From the NCBI GenBank assembly GCA_964016885.1, contig OZ024744.1, positions 117,859,605 to 117,923,604 on the forward strand: DNA of 64,000 bases. Reading direction: 5' to 3'. The notes beneath the pieces were generated by a model. It saw nothing but the letters and a program-made list of their open reading frames with translations, was not told the origin of the DNA and did no database searches. The position numbers and the translations under genes were made by a program. Shown piece after piece: positions 9,299-19,289 of the stretch; the first letter of the stretch is position 1; each line of letters starts with the position of its first letter. The stretch is from Eledone cirrhosa. Its lineage: Eukaryota > Mollusca > Cephalopoda > Octopoda > Eledonidae.

Positions 9299-12200
9299 TT
9301 GATCATCCAATCATGTGCCTCCCTTAGATATCTAGATAATCCAACGGGTTTGATCATCCAATCATGTGCCTCCCTTAGATATGTAGATAATCCAACGGGT
9401 TTGATCATCCAATCATGTGCCTCCCTTAGATATGTAGATAATCCAATAGGTTTGATCATCCAATCATGTGCCTCCCTTAGATATCTAGATAATCCAATGG
9501 GTTTGATCATCCAATCATGTGCCTCCCTTAGATATCTAGATAATCCAATGGGTTTGATCATCCAATCATGTGCCTCCCTTAGATATGTAGATAATCCAAT
9601 AGGTTTGATCATCCAATCATGTGCCTCCCTTAGATATCTAGATAATCCAATGGGTTTGATCATCCAATCATGTGCCTCCCTTAGATATCTAGATAATCCA
9701 ACGGGTTTGATCATCCAATCATGTGCCTCCCTTAGATATCTAGATAATCCAACGGGTTTGATCATCCAATCATGTGCCTCCCTTAGATATCTAGATAATC
9801 CAACGGGTTTGATCATCCAATCATGTGCCTCCCTTAGATATCTAGATAATCCAACGGGTTTGATCATCCAATCATGTGCCTCCCTTAGATATCTAGATAA
9901 TCCAACGGGTTTGATCATCCAATCATGTGCCTCCCTTAGATATGTAGATAATCCAACGGGTTTGATCATCCAATCATGTGCCTCCTTTAGATATGTAGAT
10001 AATCCAACGGGTTTGATCATCCAATCATGTGCCTCCCTTAGATATGTAGATAATCCAATAGGTTTGATCATCCAATCATGTGCCTCCCTTAGATATGTAG
10101 ATAATCCAACGGGTTTGATCATCCAATCATGTGCCTCCCTTAGATATGTAGATAATCCAACGGGTTTGATCATCCAATCATGTGCCTCCCTTAGATATCT
10201 AGATAATCCAACGGGTTTGATCATCCAATCATGTGCCTCCCTTAGATATGTAGATAATCCAACGGGTTTGATCATCCAATCATGTGCTCCCTTAGATATC
10301 TAGATAATCCAATGGGTTTGATCATCCAATCATGTGCCTCCCTTAGATATCTAGATAATCCAATGGGTTTGATCATCCAATCATGTGCCTCCTTTAGATA
10401 TGTAGATAATCCAATGGGTTTGATCATCCAATCATGTGCCTCCCTTAGATATGTAGATAATCCAACGGGTTTGATCATCCAATCATGTGCTTCCCTTAGA
10501 TATCTAGATAATCCAATGGGTTTGATCATCCAATCATGTGCCTCCCTTAGATATGTAGATAATCCAATGGGTTTGATCATCCAATCATGTGCCTCCCTTA
10601 GATATCTAGATAATCCAATGGGTTTGATCATCCAATCATGTGCCTCCCTTAGATATCTAGATAATCCAATGGGTTTGATCATCCAATCATGTGCCTCCCT
10701 TAGATATGTAGATAATCCAATGGGTTTGATCATCCAATCATGTGCCTCCCTTAGATATCTAGATAATCCAATGGGTTTGATCATCCAATCATGTGCCTCC
10801 CTTAGATATGTAGATAATCCAACGGGTTTGATCATCCAATCATGTGCCTCCCTTAGATATGTAGATAATCCAACGGGTTTGATCATCCAATCATGTGCCT
10901 CCTTTAGATATGTAGATAATCCAACGGGTTTGATCATCCAATCATGTGCCTCCCTTAGATATCTAGATAATCCAATGGGTTTGATCATCCAATCATGTGC
11001 CTCCCTTAGATATCTAGATAATCCAACGGGTTTGATCATCCAATCATGTGCCTCCCTTAGATATGTAGATAATCCAACGGGTTTGATCATCCAATCATGT
11101 GCCTCCCTTAGATATGTAGATAATTCAACGGGTTTGATCATCCAATCATGTGCCTCCCTTAGATATGTAGATAATCCAACGGGTTTGATCATCCAATCAT
11201 GTGCCTCCCTTAGATATGTAGATAATCCAACGGGTTTGATCATCCAATCATGTGCCTCCTTTAGATATCTAGATAATCCAATGGGTTTGATCATCCAATC
11301 ATGTGCTCCCTTAGATATCTAGATAATCCAATGGGTTTGATCATCCAATCATGTGCCTCCCTTAGATATGTAGATAATCCAACGGGTTTGATCATCCAAT
11401 CATGTGCCTCCCTTAGATATGTAGATAATCCAACGGGTTTGATCATCCAATCATGTGCCTCCTTTAGATATGTAGATAATCCAACGGGTTTGATCATCCA
11501 ATCATGTGCCTCCCTTAGATATCTAGATAATCCAATGGGTTTGATCATCCAATCATGTGCCTCCCTTAGATATCTAGATAATCCAACGGGTTTGATCATC
11601 CAATCATGTGCCTCCCTTAGATATGTAGATAATCCAACGGGTTTGATCATCCAATCATGTGCCTCCCTTAGATATGTAGATAATCCAACGGGTTTGATCA
11701 TCCAATCATGTGCCTCCCTTAGATATGTAGATAATCCAACGGGTTTGATCATCCAATCATGTGCCTCCCTTAGATATGTAGATAATCCAACGGGTTTGAT
11801 CATCCAATCATGTGCCTCCTTTAGATATCTAGATAATCCAATGGGTTTGATCATCCAATCATGTGCTCCCTTAGATATCTAGATAATCCAATGGGTTTGA
11901 TCATCCAATCATGTGCCTCCCTTAGATATGTAGATAATCCAACGGGTTTGATCATCCAATCATGTGCCTCCCTTAGATATGTAGATAATCCAACGGGTTT
12001 GATCATCCAATCATGTGCCTCCTTTAGATATGTAGATAATCCAACGGGTTTGATCATCCAATCATGTGCCTCCCTTAGATATCTAGATAATCCAATGGGT
12101 TTGATCATCCAATCATGTGCCTCCCTTAGATATCTAGATAATCCAACGGGTTTGATCATCCAATCATGTGCCTCCCTTAGATATGTAGATAATCCAACGG

Positions 12201-12451
12201 GTTTGATCATCCAATCATGTGCCTCCCTTAGATATGTAGATAATCCAACGGGTTTGATCATCCAATCATGTGCCTCCCTTAGATATGTAGATAATCCAAC
12301 GGGTTTGATCATCCAATCATGTGCCTCCCTTAGATATGTAGATAATCCAACGGGTTTGATCATCCAATCATGTGCCTCCTTTAGATATCTAGATAATCCA
12401 ATGGGTTTGATCATCCAATCATGTGCCTCCCTTAGATATGTAGATAATCCA
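9296..12451 (-). repeat. 51-bp minisatellite grown from LINE A coding sequence (about 62 units)
   Basis: The unit, read on the plus strand, runs ttgatcatccaatcatgtgc-ctcccttagatat(c/g)tagata-atccaa(c/t)(g/a)ggt. On the minus strand each unit encodes 17 residues (MIKPVGLSTYLREAHDW), and this frame continues directly into the LINE A residues 'MIKLVLKHESIKRLY'. The array is thus an in-frame expansion of a LINE A segment. The plus strand is also open, encoding 'LRYVDNPTGLIIQSCAS'. Units differ at a few fixed sites: c/g in 'tatctagat/tatgtagat', c/t in 'aacggg/aatggg', cct/ctt. Three units have lost one base (ctccc for cctccc near 10283, 11302 and 11862). The reading frames are most likely repeat artefacts. 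Confidence 0.93.
10742..12421. repeat. 560-bp higher-order repeat within the 51-bp array, three copies
   Basis: Eleven units (one 50 bp, ten 51 bp) form a block recurring at about 10742, 11302 and 11862. The order of variant units is the same in each block; the last two look identical apart from the edges, and the first has one extra change (aattcaac for aatccaac near 11125). The third block ends with a full-length unit instead of the 50-bp one. This shows block-wise duplication after single-unit expansion. Confidence 0.85.
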
Positions 12452-12646
12452 ATTGTTGGTAGAAGCAGGAGTATCAGACACCATACTTCGCAGCATAGTT
12501 ATAGCCATTTACGTTCTGAGGTTAGCTTTGCCTTTCATCCTTACAGATTCAATAAAATAAAGTACCAGTAATACACTGGTGTTGATTTAATCGACTTTCT
12601 CCCTCCCCTTCAAATTGTTGGCCTTGTACCTAAAGTAGAAACAATT
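12452..12646 (+). mobile_element. tRNA-derived SINE with small deletion in the B-box region
   Basis: The head 'ttggtagaagcaggagtatc' is followed by 'ttacgttctgaggttagctt', where the 'gttcaaatcccgcc' B-box segment has been lost, so pol III transcription is unlikely. The body and 3' end (aaagtaccag, ggccttgtacctaaagtaga, attattatt) are intact. It directly abuts the 51-bp array. Confidence 0.82.
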
Positions 12647-12654
12647 ATTATTAT

Positions 12655-13140
12655 TTTATTTGCTCAGCCTCTAATGCTGGAGATGTGTTACTGTGTCTGT
12701 TATTCACTGCCAGTGAACTGAGATAACCCCTCTTATTTTTCAAGCTACTTCCAGAATATTCTATTCCAAGCAATACTGTTTTATGCAAGTGCTCCACCTG
12801 TTTTACAACCACTATTTCTTTAATGCTACTATTCCCAGGACCTCAACTATTACTGGTATTACTCCCACCTTTTTCAGTGACCACTTAATCTTTCAAGCTA
12901 ACCTGTTGTATCTATTAACTTTCCCTTCTTTATCACATAGCTTGTTATCAGCTAGAGTGGCTATATCTATGATCCAACACTACTTTCTTTCTCAATTATC
13001 ACAATGTCTGGTCTCCTATGCTCCATTTCTTGGCCGAACTGTATCACTAAATTCCTCACGATTTTTGCATTATCAATTTCGATAACGCCCTCAGGGTTAT
13101 GTTTGTACCATTTTTCTGCTGTTTCCATAGCCAGAACATA
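12655..13140 (-). pseudogene. LINE A-type C-terminal remnant
   Basis: The minus strand reads 'METAEKWYKHNPEGVIEIDN', 'IQFGQEMEHRRPDIVIIEKE', then with frame changes 'KKVGVIPVIV' and 'VEHLHKTVLLG'. This is the same C-terminal region as 7517-8089 but from a different subfamily. Multiple stops. At its upstream edge it is fused to an RT fragment (13141-13226). Confidence 0.68.
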
Positions 13141-13226
13141 TTCTCTAGCTCCTCTACTGATTCTGCTATAAGTACCAGATCATCAGCATAGAGAATTTCC
13201 TATGGGCAGCCAGTCTGAAACATATA
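13141..13226 (-). pseudogene. Reverse transcriptase fragment with YADD motif
   Basis: The minus strand reads 'TGCP', a stop, then 'EILYADDLVLIAESVEELEN' and 'MFWLWK'. It corresponds to the RT catalytic YADD segment in the LINE B copy at 14140-15899 ('LLYADDLTLIAESMAELEKT'). Here it runs directly into a LINE A C-terminal piece, so intervening sequence is missing. It may be a deletion junction or a distinct subfamily. Confidence 0.7.
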
Positions 13227-13230
13227 TATA

Positions 13231-13692
13231 AATCTCTCCAAGACAATGTCACTGGACCGAGATCTTTGGTGCTACGCAGTAATACAGAAGACATGCCTTG
13301 ACTATGTACAAAGCAAAACCTACAGTCAGTAGGCACCTCTTAACCAAATATACACACCCCTCCCACTACCCCTACTTCCACTCCCACCAACACCACCCTT
13401 TCTCTGTAAAGTTATGTTGTTACCACAACATCCAGTCCTAAATAAATGAGGTCGTGTAGGTGTCACAACAAAAAAACACAGTCCACGCTGTAATGTAGCC
13501 GTGTAGGTAACACGGTAAAAAACTCCCAGTCCACACTGTAAATGTGGTTGGTGTTAGAAGGGCATCCAGCCGTAGAAAACCTGCCAGAGAGCCCTATATG
13601 AGCGAGACAAGGTCACCCGACCAATCTTGCCTCAAGTGGGACAATTCCCGTCTAACCCATGCTAGCATGGAAGATTGATGATGATGATGATA
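13231..13692 (+). repeat. LINE B 3' UTR and (GAT)n tail
   Basis: The sequence begins 'tctctccaagacaatgtcac' (the last codons, LSKTMS) and follows the same 3' UTR as 8461-8928 with small indels, ending 'gcatggaagattgatgatga'. It is a heavily 5'-truncated insertion. Confidence 0.85.
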
Positions 13693-14111
13693 TGTGTGTG
13701 TGTGTAGATATATGTTGCCATTTCCCACCTCCACCACCTCCCAGTATACACACTTGATGCCATATACCATCGACGGCCATATGGCCCCATAACCCTAGTC
13801 ACCCTAAATCTCATCATCGCTTTCTCTTCCCCAGCTGCCCCCTCCCTCCACAGGAGTATCTTAATATACATGAATAGTAGCCCTTGACCACTCAGAACAG
13901 GCATGGGGTGGACAGAGGCTCCGTAAGCCGAAGTGTAGGTAACCCTTCTAGGAGAGCAACCACTCCAAATAAATTATTACTTTTTTCTCACAGCCCTTCC
14001 CCCCATTGCCACCACCACCCTACCGATCCTATCTTAATTACCCCTTCTCAATTAAATCCCCTTCTTTATTGTGTATATTTATCTATGTATCTATAATATA
14101 TGTGAATGCAT
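13693..14111. other. No gene recognised; GT tract at left edge
   Basis: Starts with a short GT run next to the LINE tail. The remainder has moderate GC and a 70-codon frame (13884-14096) with no recognisable content. It may be an unrecognised retroelement 5' region, but nothing supports that beyond composition. Confidence 0.35.
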
Positions 14112-14139
14112 GTATATATATATATATATATATATATAT
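14112..14139. repeat. (TA)n tract beside LINE tail
   Basis: A TA dinucleotide run directly abutting the (ATC)n tail of the minus-strand LINE B copy. Confidence 0.85.
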
Positions 14140-15899
14140 CATCATCATTGTTAAAAGTCTATCTTTCACACTAGCAAAGGTTGGATGGAATTGTCCCACT
14201 TGAGGCAAGATTGGTCGGGTGACCGTGTCTTGCTCATATAGGACTATCTGGCAGGTTTTCTACGGCTGGATGCCTTTCCTAACACCAACCACATTTACAG
14301 TGTGGACTGGGAGCCTTTTTACCGTGTCTCCTACATTACCACTTTACAGTGGGAGGATGGAGTAAGGGGTGTGGGGTGTATCTTGGGTTAAGAGGTGTCT
14401 ACTGACTGTAGGTTTAAGTATATATGTAAGGGAAGGCAGGTCTTCTGTATAACTGCATGGTGCCAAAGGTCTTGATTCAGTGACATTGTCTTAGAGAGGT
14501 GTAAGTGAGCAAGGTCAGTTTTTATTACCTCGTCCCAGGTTTTTCTTGGTCTACCCACTCCGTAGCTTCCATCAATTTTGATCGCTCTGCACTTTTTTAT
14601 ATAGCTGTTGTCCTTCATATGTATCACATGTCCATACCAACGCAATCTCCTCTCCAGAACACAACATTTGACACCTCTTATGCTTAGTCTCTCCCTCAAT
14701 TCATTTATGCTTCGCCTTTCGCGTACATTACTATTACACATCCATCGGGCATGCAAGCTTCATTTCTTTCTAATCTATGCATGACTTCACCACACAAAGC
14801 CCAGGTTTAAATGCTATGTAACATTGTTGTTCGTATGCAGGCATCATTCAGTCTGCTTTTCATTTTTAGAGAGAGAAAAACCCCTTGTGGCCAATAGTGG
14901 TATTAGCTCTCTGAACTTTTTCCATCCTGTTCTAACTCTGGTTACTGTACTTTCAGAGCACCCTCCACCACTGTTGATTTTGTCACCCAGGCAACGGAAA
15001 GTGTCTACTATTTCTATAGAACCATGTGGGCAGTTGAAGGAGCTAGTATCCTGTGGGCACTTGCTATTTATTGCACCTGAGCATTGCCACATGTAAAATC
15101 TATGTTCTTAGATGGCTTACCTGTGATCCCACTACATCTTTTATGCACCCATAGTTTGCATTTGGAGCATAGAATGGAATTTCTACCTACCCCTTTCCTA
15201 CACACTGAACAAGGCCATTTCCCAGAGGGCACCTGTGCCCTATTTTCCTTTCTACATACGAGAACTTTAGTCTTAGACAAGTTGACTTTAAGGCCTTTTG
15301 ATTCTATGCCATGCTTTCAGGTTTGGAACGTCTTCTCTAGTTCAGCCATAGATTCAGCTATGAGAGTTAGATCATCTGCATATAGAAGTTCCCACAGGCA
15401 GCCAGTCTTAACCCCTTCTGTTATAGCCTGAATGACAATAATAAAGAGGAGGGGGCTAAGGGCAGAACCTTGATGAACACCAACTTTTACGCAAAATTCT
15501 TCATTATATTCATTGTTAATTCTAACCTTGCTGACTGTTTCTTTATACATGGCTTGTATAGCTGCCACAAACCAGATAATGGAGCAGGGGACACTGTCAA
15601 AGGCTTTCTCCAAGTCAACAAAAGCTAAGTAGAGGGGTTTACTTTTAGCTAGGTACTTCTGTAGTTGCTGTACAAGGAAAAGAGCATCTGTGGTACTTTT
15701 ACCTGGCACAAACCTAAACTGCATTTCATCTAGATCAATTGGGTCTCTAATTAGTTGTGCAATAACTCTTTCTGTGACCTTCATGACCTGGTCAACTAAC
15801 TTAATGCCTCTATAGTTTTCTCTATCTAGGCCATCTCTTTGGCCCTTGTAGCAGTTAATGATGATGATGCTACGCCAGTCATTTGGTATGACATGACAC
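14140..15899 (-). pseudogene. LINE B reverse-transcriptase copy, the most complete in the window
   Basis: On the minus strand from 15899 the sequence reads 'PNDWRS' and 'NCYKGQRDGLDRENYRGIKL', then the RT core with 'FVPGKSTTDALF', 'LYLAFVDLEKAFDSVP' (first catalytic Asp), 'KVGVHQGSALSPLLF' and 'LLYADDLTLIAES' (catalytic YADD). A Cys/His knuckle follows: 'CSVCRKGVGRNSILCSKCKL', 'WVHKRCSG'. Next come 'TRVRTGWKKFRELIPLL', 'RRLRWYGHVIHMKD' and 'GRPRKTWDEVIKTDLAHLHL', the 3' UTR, and the (ATC)n tail near 14140. The RT would make cDNA at a nicked target site. It is dead: about 15 residues are missing after 'SVPCSIIWF', there is a TGA after 'KTFQT', a one-base loss after 'DFTCG', and more frame changes near 14760-14860. 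No endonuclease or 5' region is present. I cannot assign the clade with certainty. Confidence 0.88.
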
Positions 15900-16302
15900 C
15901 ATTTTGTATGACTGTAAATTTTAATTCCATGAAATCACTGTACGTATTTCAACGGCCCAGCTCTGTCATCTGATTATGATGCAAGATAGGAACCACATAC
16001 CCATAGTATCAGAGCTGTGATCTCTCAATTCGGAGAAGTAGCAACTCTACCTGGAGTGACTTTCTGATCTCTGAGCTACGCACCCGATCGAGTGATATTT
16101 CTCCAAAGATGCTTCTGACAACCTAGAAAAATTACCAATTTTTCAAGCCCTCACTTATTCAAACCCCTATTATTTGGGATCCAAGAGTAAATAGATCCAC
16201 TGAATGTGATGAGATATTACCTCAGTATTATTTCAAACTGTGAAATGTTCCTATCATCTATTCTATACTTAATAAATAATGGTTTCTGATTTAGGGACAA
16301 GA
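15900..16302. other. Unannotated stretch
   Basis: No open frame or repeat recognised between the 5' edge of the LINE B copy and the next SINE. Confidence 0.4.
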
Positions 16303-16475
16303 TCAACAATTTTAATGGAAAGGTAGTTTGTATTAATCTTGTAGTTTATTGTATTAATCATGAAAGGCAAAGATAACCTCGGTGGGATTTGAACTCAGAA
16401 CATAAAGGGCCGTAACCCTATACCACAAAGAATGTTGTCCAACGCTCTTCCGATACTGCCAATCCACTGTAGAAA
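16303..16475 (-). mobile_element. tRNA-derived SINE, diverged
   Basis: The plus strand shows 'gaaaggcaaagataacctcg', 'gtgggatttgaactcagaac' (B box reversed) and 'cttccgatactgccaatcca' (A box reversed). The 3' half carries a private insertion ('tagtttgtattaatcttgta'). Confidence 0.8.
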
Positions 16476-16597
16476 CTGGCTGTTTTTCAGAGGTAGTTGA
16501 AATTCTGCACACACAACGTTGTCGAAGGGAGATAACTACAAAGTTCCTAAATCTGGAATAATTTCAATAACGTTATTATATTCCCTTGCTTTTAGAT

Positions 16598-16960
16598 TGT
16601 AGCCATACTGGAGCACCACACTATTTCACAGTTCAGTCATTAGACTGTGGCCATACTGGGGCACTACCTTGATATAGTCTACCATATCAACCTCAGTACT
16701 GTTTTACTGGTGTCAGTCATTAGACTGTGGCCATACTGGGACACTACCTTGATATAGTCTACCCTATCAACCTCAGTACTGTTTTACTGGTGTCAGTCAT
16801 TAGACTGTGGCCATACTGGGGCACTACCTTGATATAGTCTACCATATCAACCTCAGTACTGTTTTACTAGTGTCTGCAATAAAAAGTGGCCATATTGGGG
16901 TACTACCTTGATATAGTCTATCATATCAACCTCAGACATATACAGTAACTCTTTTACCAT
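16598..16960. repeat. 80-bp tandem repeat, four copies
   Basis: Units start at 16641, 16721, 16801 and 16881, preceded by a partial unit at about 16598. The unit contains 'tagactgtggccatactggg' and 'ccttgatatagtctaccata'. The last unit is more diverged. Source unknown. Confidence 0.92.
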
Positions 16961-17039
16961 TGCTGTCCGTGTCAATAGTAAACTCCAGCAATATAAAGTC
17001 ATCAGTTTATTCTCAGTGTGTAAAAAAAGCATTCAGTCC

Positions 17040-17310
17040 TTCCTATAAAGTAATTGGTTGGTGATACAGGAATAAAGTACCCAGTACACCCTGTAATGTG
17101 GTCATGCTTGTACCATAACAAAAAACACCCGGTCCACACTATAACATGGTTGTTATTAGGAAGGAAATATAACTGTAGAAACCAATCTAAACTATAGATT
17201 TCATATGAGCAAGACATGGTGACCTGCTTTCTCTAACAATGTCACAACCTATTAAACCCATGCAAGCATGGAAAATTGATATTAAATGATGATGATGATG
17301 ATGATGAATA
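17040..17310 (+). repeat. LINE B-type 3' tail with (GAT)n end
   Basis: A diverged copy of the 3' UTR ('acagtccacactataacatg', 'aacccatgcaagcatggaaa') ending in (gat)n at about 17308. Its sequence is closer to the tails at 19290-19828 than to the 8489-8928 type, so it probably belongs to another subfamily. Confidence 0.75.
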
Positions 17311-17385
17311 AGCATTAGTTGAATAAGATGTATTGAAAGATTTGTAAAGCTATTAAATGGTTTAATAGCTTTACATCTCATATAC

Positions 17386-17910
17386 AAGGTGCTATCAAAA
17401 AGTTCCCGGACTATGTTTTTAAAAAAACTAATATATTTACGAAAGTTTTACCATCATCTCCTTTGAAATAGTCAAATTGCATAGCAATACACCGGTCCCA
17501 GTGTTCCTGCCAATTTTAGAACTCAGCCTGGAAGTCGTTTTCCGTAAGTGAGTCAAGGACCTTCTGAGATTCACTCTAGATCTCGGCAATGATGTTAAAC
17601 AGCAAACTTTGAGAAGAGATGGAAGTCCGCAGGTGCTAAATCTAGTGAATAGGGCAGGTGTGGAAGTGACACAATGTTGTTTTGGGTGAGACACTCACGA
17701 GTGAGGAGAGCTAGGTGACAGGGTACATCGTCATCGTAAAGAATCCAATTCTTTGCACTTGACAGATCCAGTCACTCAAACGTCCTCCCTCAAACATCTC
17801 AAAACATTGCAGTAAAAATCTCGATTGATGGTCTGGCTCTTGGGGAGAAATTCTTGATGCACAATACTGCAGATGTCGAAAAAAACGATGACCCATGGAC
17901 TTGCACTGCC
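17386..17910 (-). pseudogene. mariner-like transposase C-terminal half plus 3' terminal repeat
   Basis: The plus strand starts with the terminal-repeat-like 'ggtgctatcaaaaagttccc'. The minus strand then reads 'VIVFFDICSIVHQEFLPKSQ', 'TINRDFYCNVLRCLREDV', a damaged 'DDNVPCH' block (second catalytic Asp region), 'LPYSLDLAPADFHLF' (third Asp of a DD34D triad), 'SQKVLDSLTENDFQAEF' and 'WDRCIAMQFDYFKGDDG'. This is the cut-and-paste mariner transposase catalytic region, with several frame changes. The N-terminal DNA-binding half and the other terminal repeat are absent at the expected place, so the copy is truncated and inactive. Confidence 0.85.
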
Positions 17911-18148
17911 AGAGGGAGCAGCAGCTGTTTTTATTTTCTACAAACATCTACCCCCTATGGCCTGAATGCTTTGCTTCTCTTGCTCTGAACTGTTCTTCCC
18001 ATCACACCTCACACCCACATCCTATACAGGAGCATATCGACTTACATGCTCCCTGCAACACAAAAAGTACCTACACACACACACTTAGATACATTACACA
18101 TACAACAAAAATCTTTAAGCCACTAATAAACAGTCATACAGAAATGCA
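17911..18148. other. Unannotated stretch
   Basis: A short CA-rich patch near 18068-18110; otherwise nothing recognised. Confidence 0.4.
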
Positions 18149-18861
18149 TACATATCGACTTAATGCCCCACAGTGGTGCCTGGCTCCATGCCCTGCCCTC
18201 CTTCTCCACTGGCACACAGCTAGACAACCATAGCCTGCGAATCGGTGTTTCCCTGATGCTCGGCCTCTGGATCTGCCAGCCACACCAATGTCGCTGTGGT
18301 TCCACCGTGGACTCTTTCGGCCTCCACCCGCTTTCCTGTCGCCACAGTGCCGGCCACATTCCATGCCATGCTGCCCTCAACGAGGTCATTAAGCATGGCT
18401 TGGACGCTGCAGGCTTCCCTTCCCAGCTCGAGCCGGTGGGGCTGGATCGAGGGGACGGCAAAAGGCCAGATGGTATGACCATCTTCCCGTTCCGCGGTGG
18501 CAAACCCCTCGTCTGGGATGCCACTTGCACCGACACATTCTGCAGTCGCAACCTGGTGCAGTCTGCGACTGACCCAGGTTCTGCTGCATGTCAGGCTGAG
18601 GGGGCCAAACTCCTCAAATACCGGTCGCTCTCCGACAGGTTTGCAGTCATTCCCCTGGCAGTGGAGACTTCTGGTGCCCTTGGCCCCAGGGCTGCCTCCT
18701 TACTCACCACCATAGGGGCTGAGCTGGCCAGCCGTAGATGTGAGCCCTGCGAGTTGGAGTGGCTTTTCCAGCGCGTCTCCCTTGCCGTCCTCTGGGGAAA
18801 CGCCTGCTCCATTCTGTCCGCCGGGGCTGTGGGTGGGCCCCATCGCATACCAATACATTAG
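18149..18861 (+). pseudogene. C-terminal domain of a non-LTR retroelement with restriction-like endonuclease motifs, 5'-truncated but open
   Basis: The frame stays open for about 232 codons, first clear homologous residues 'HSGAWLHALPS', ending at 18861. A Cys/His cluster (CQPHQCRCGS..DSFGLHPLSC) is followed by 'HAALNEVIKHGLDAAGF', then 'GKRPDGMTIFPFRGGKPLVW' and 'DATCTDTF'. The order CCHC-like knuckle, then RPD, then D after about a dozen residues resembles the restriction-like endonuclease of R2-type non-LTR elements, which nicks the target; the assignment is by motif only. Neighbouring DNA is AT-rich while this frame is strongly GC-rich with G/C at third positions, and it has no stop. It looks like a young insertion missing its RT half. 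A polyadenylation signal follows at 18893. Confidence 0.72.
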
Positions 18862-18936
18862 TTAAATACCATTCTTTCATCTGATACAACACAATAAAGA
18901 CTAAAGTGTTTTAAAAAAATTTAAAAAATGTTGTAT
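18862..18936 (+). other. Putative 3' end of the retroelement with AATAAA signal
   Basis: The stop is followed within 32 bases by AATAAA (18893-18898) and then an A-rich run (ttaaaaaaatttaaaaaatg) at about 18911-18930, consistent with a reverse-transcribed polyadenylated end. The link is inferred from proximity. Confidence 0.5.
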
Positions 18937-18944
18937 ATTGTTGT

Positions 18945-18984
18945 GTTACTATGAGATACAACGATTGTTGTATCTCATAGTAAC
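18945..18984. repeat. Perfect 18-bp-arm palindrome
   Basis: The arms gttactatgagatacaac (18945-18962) and gttgtatctcatagtaac (18967-18984) are perfect reverse complements around the 4-base loop gatt. No similar sequence was noticed elsewhere in the window. Confidence 0.9.
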
Positions 18985-19289
18985 TTGTGATTTCAACTTT
19001 TGGAGTCACTCATATAATGTTATTTATATTTCATACAAACACCAACCACACACACACATACACATACAATGTTAATACGCCCAGACATACATACACACAA
19101 GGTAGAACTAAATATAACACACACACTCACCAACCCATGTCTTCTCTTGTGAAAATGCGTATAGCTTTCATTATGTAAAAATCTCCCCATTTTTGCTTCA
19201 TTTCTCACCGTTTTGGGGCACTTTCTTTCATGGTACTCCGTTTGGGTTTTTATAGGTTGGCAGGTATATGTATGTGTGTGATAGTAGTG

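Noticed and set aside
9296..12451. CRISPR-like array
   Set aside because: There are no unique spacers; units are head-to-tail and the genome is animal.
9056..12571. Plus- and minus-strand frames of 187-464 codons in the 51-bp array as genes
   Set aside because: The period is a multiple of three, so any open unit gives an open array; single-base deletions break the frame, and the non-repeat end is a dead LINE fragment.
18123..18551. 142-codon minus-strand frame across the GC-rich block
   Set aside because: It is the shadow of the plus-strand retroelement frame, kept open by high GC content.
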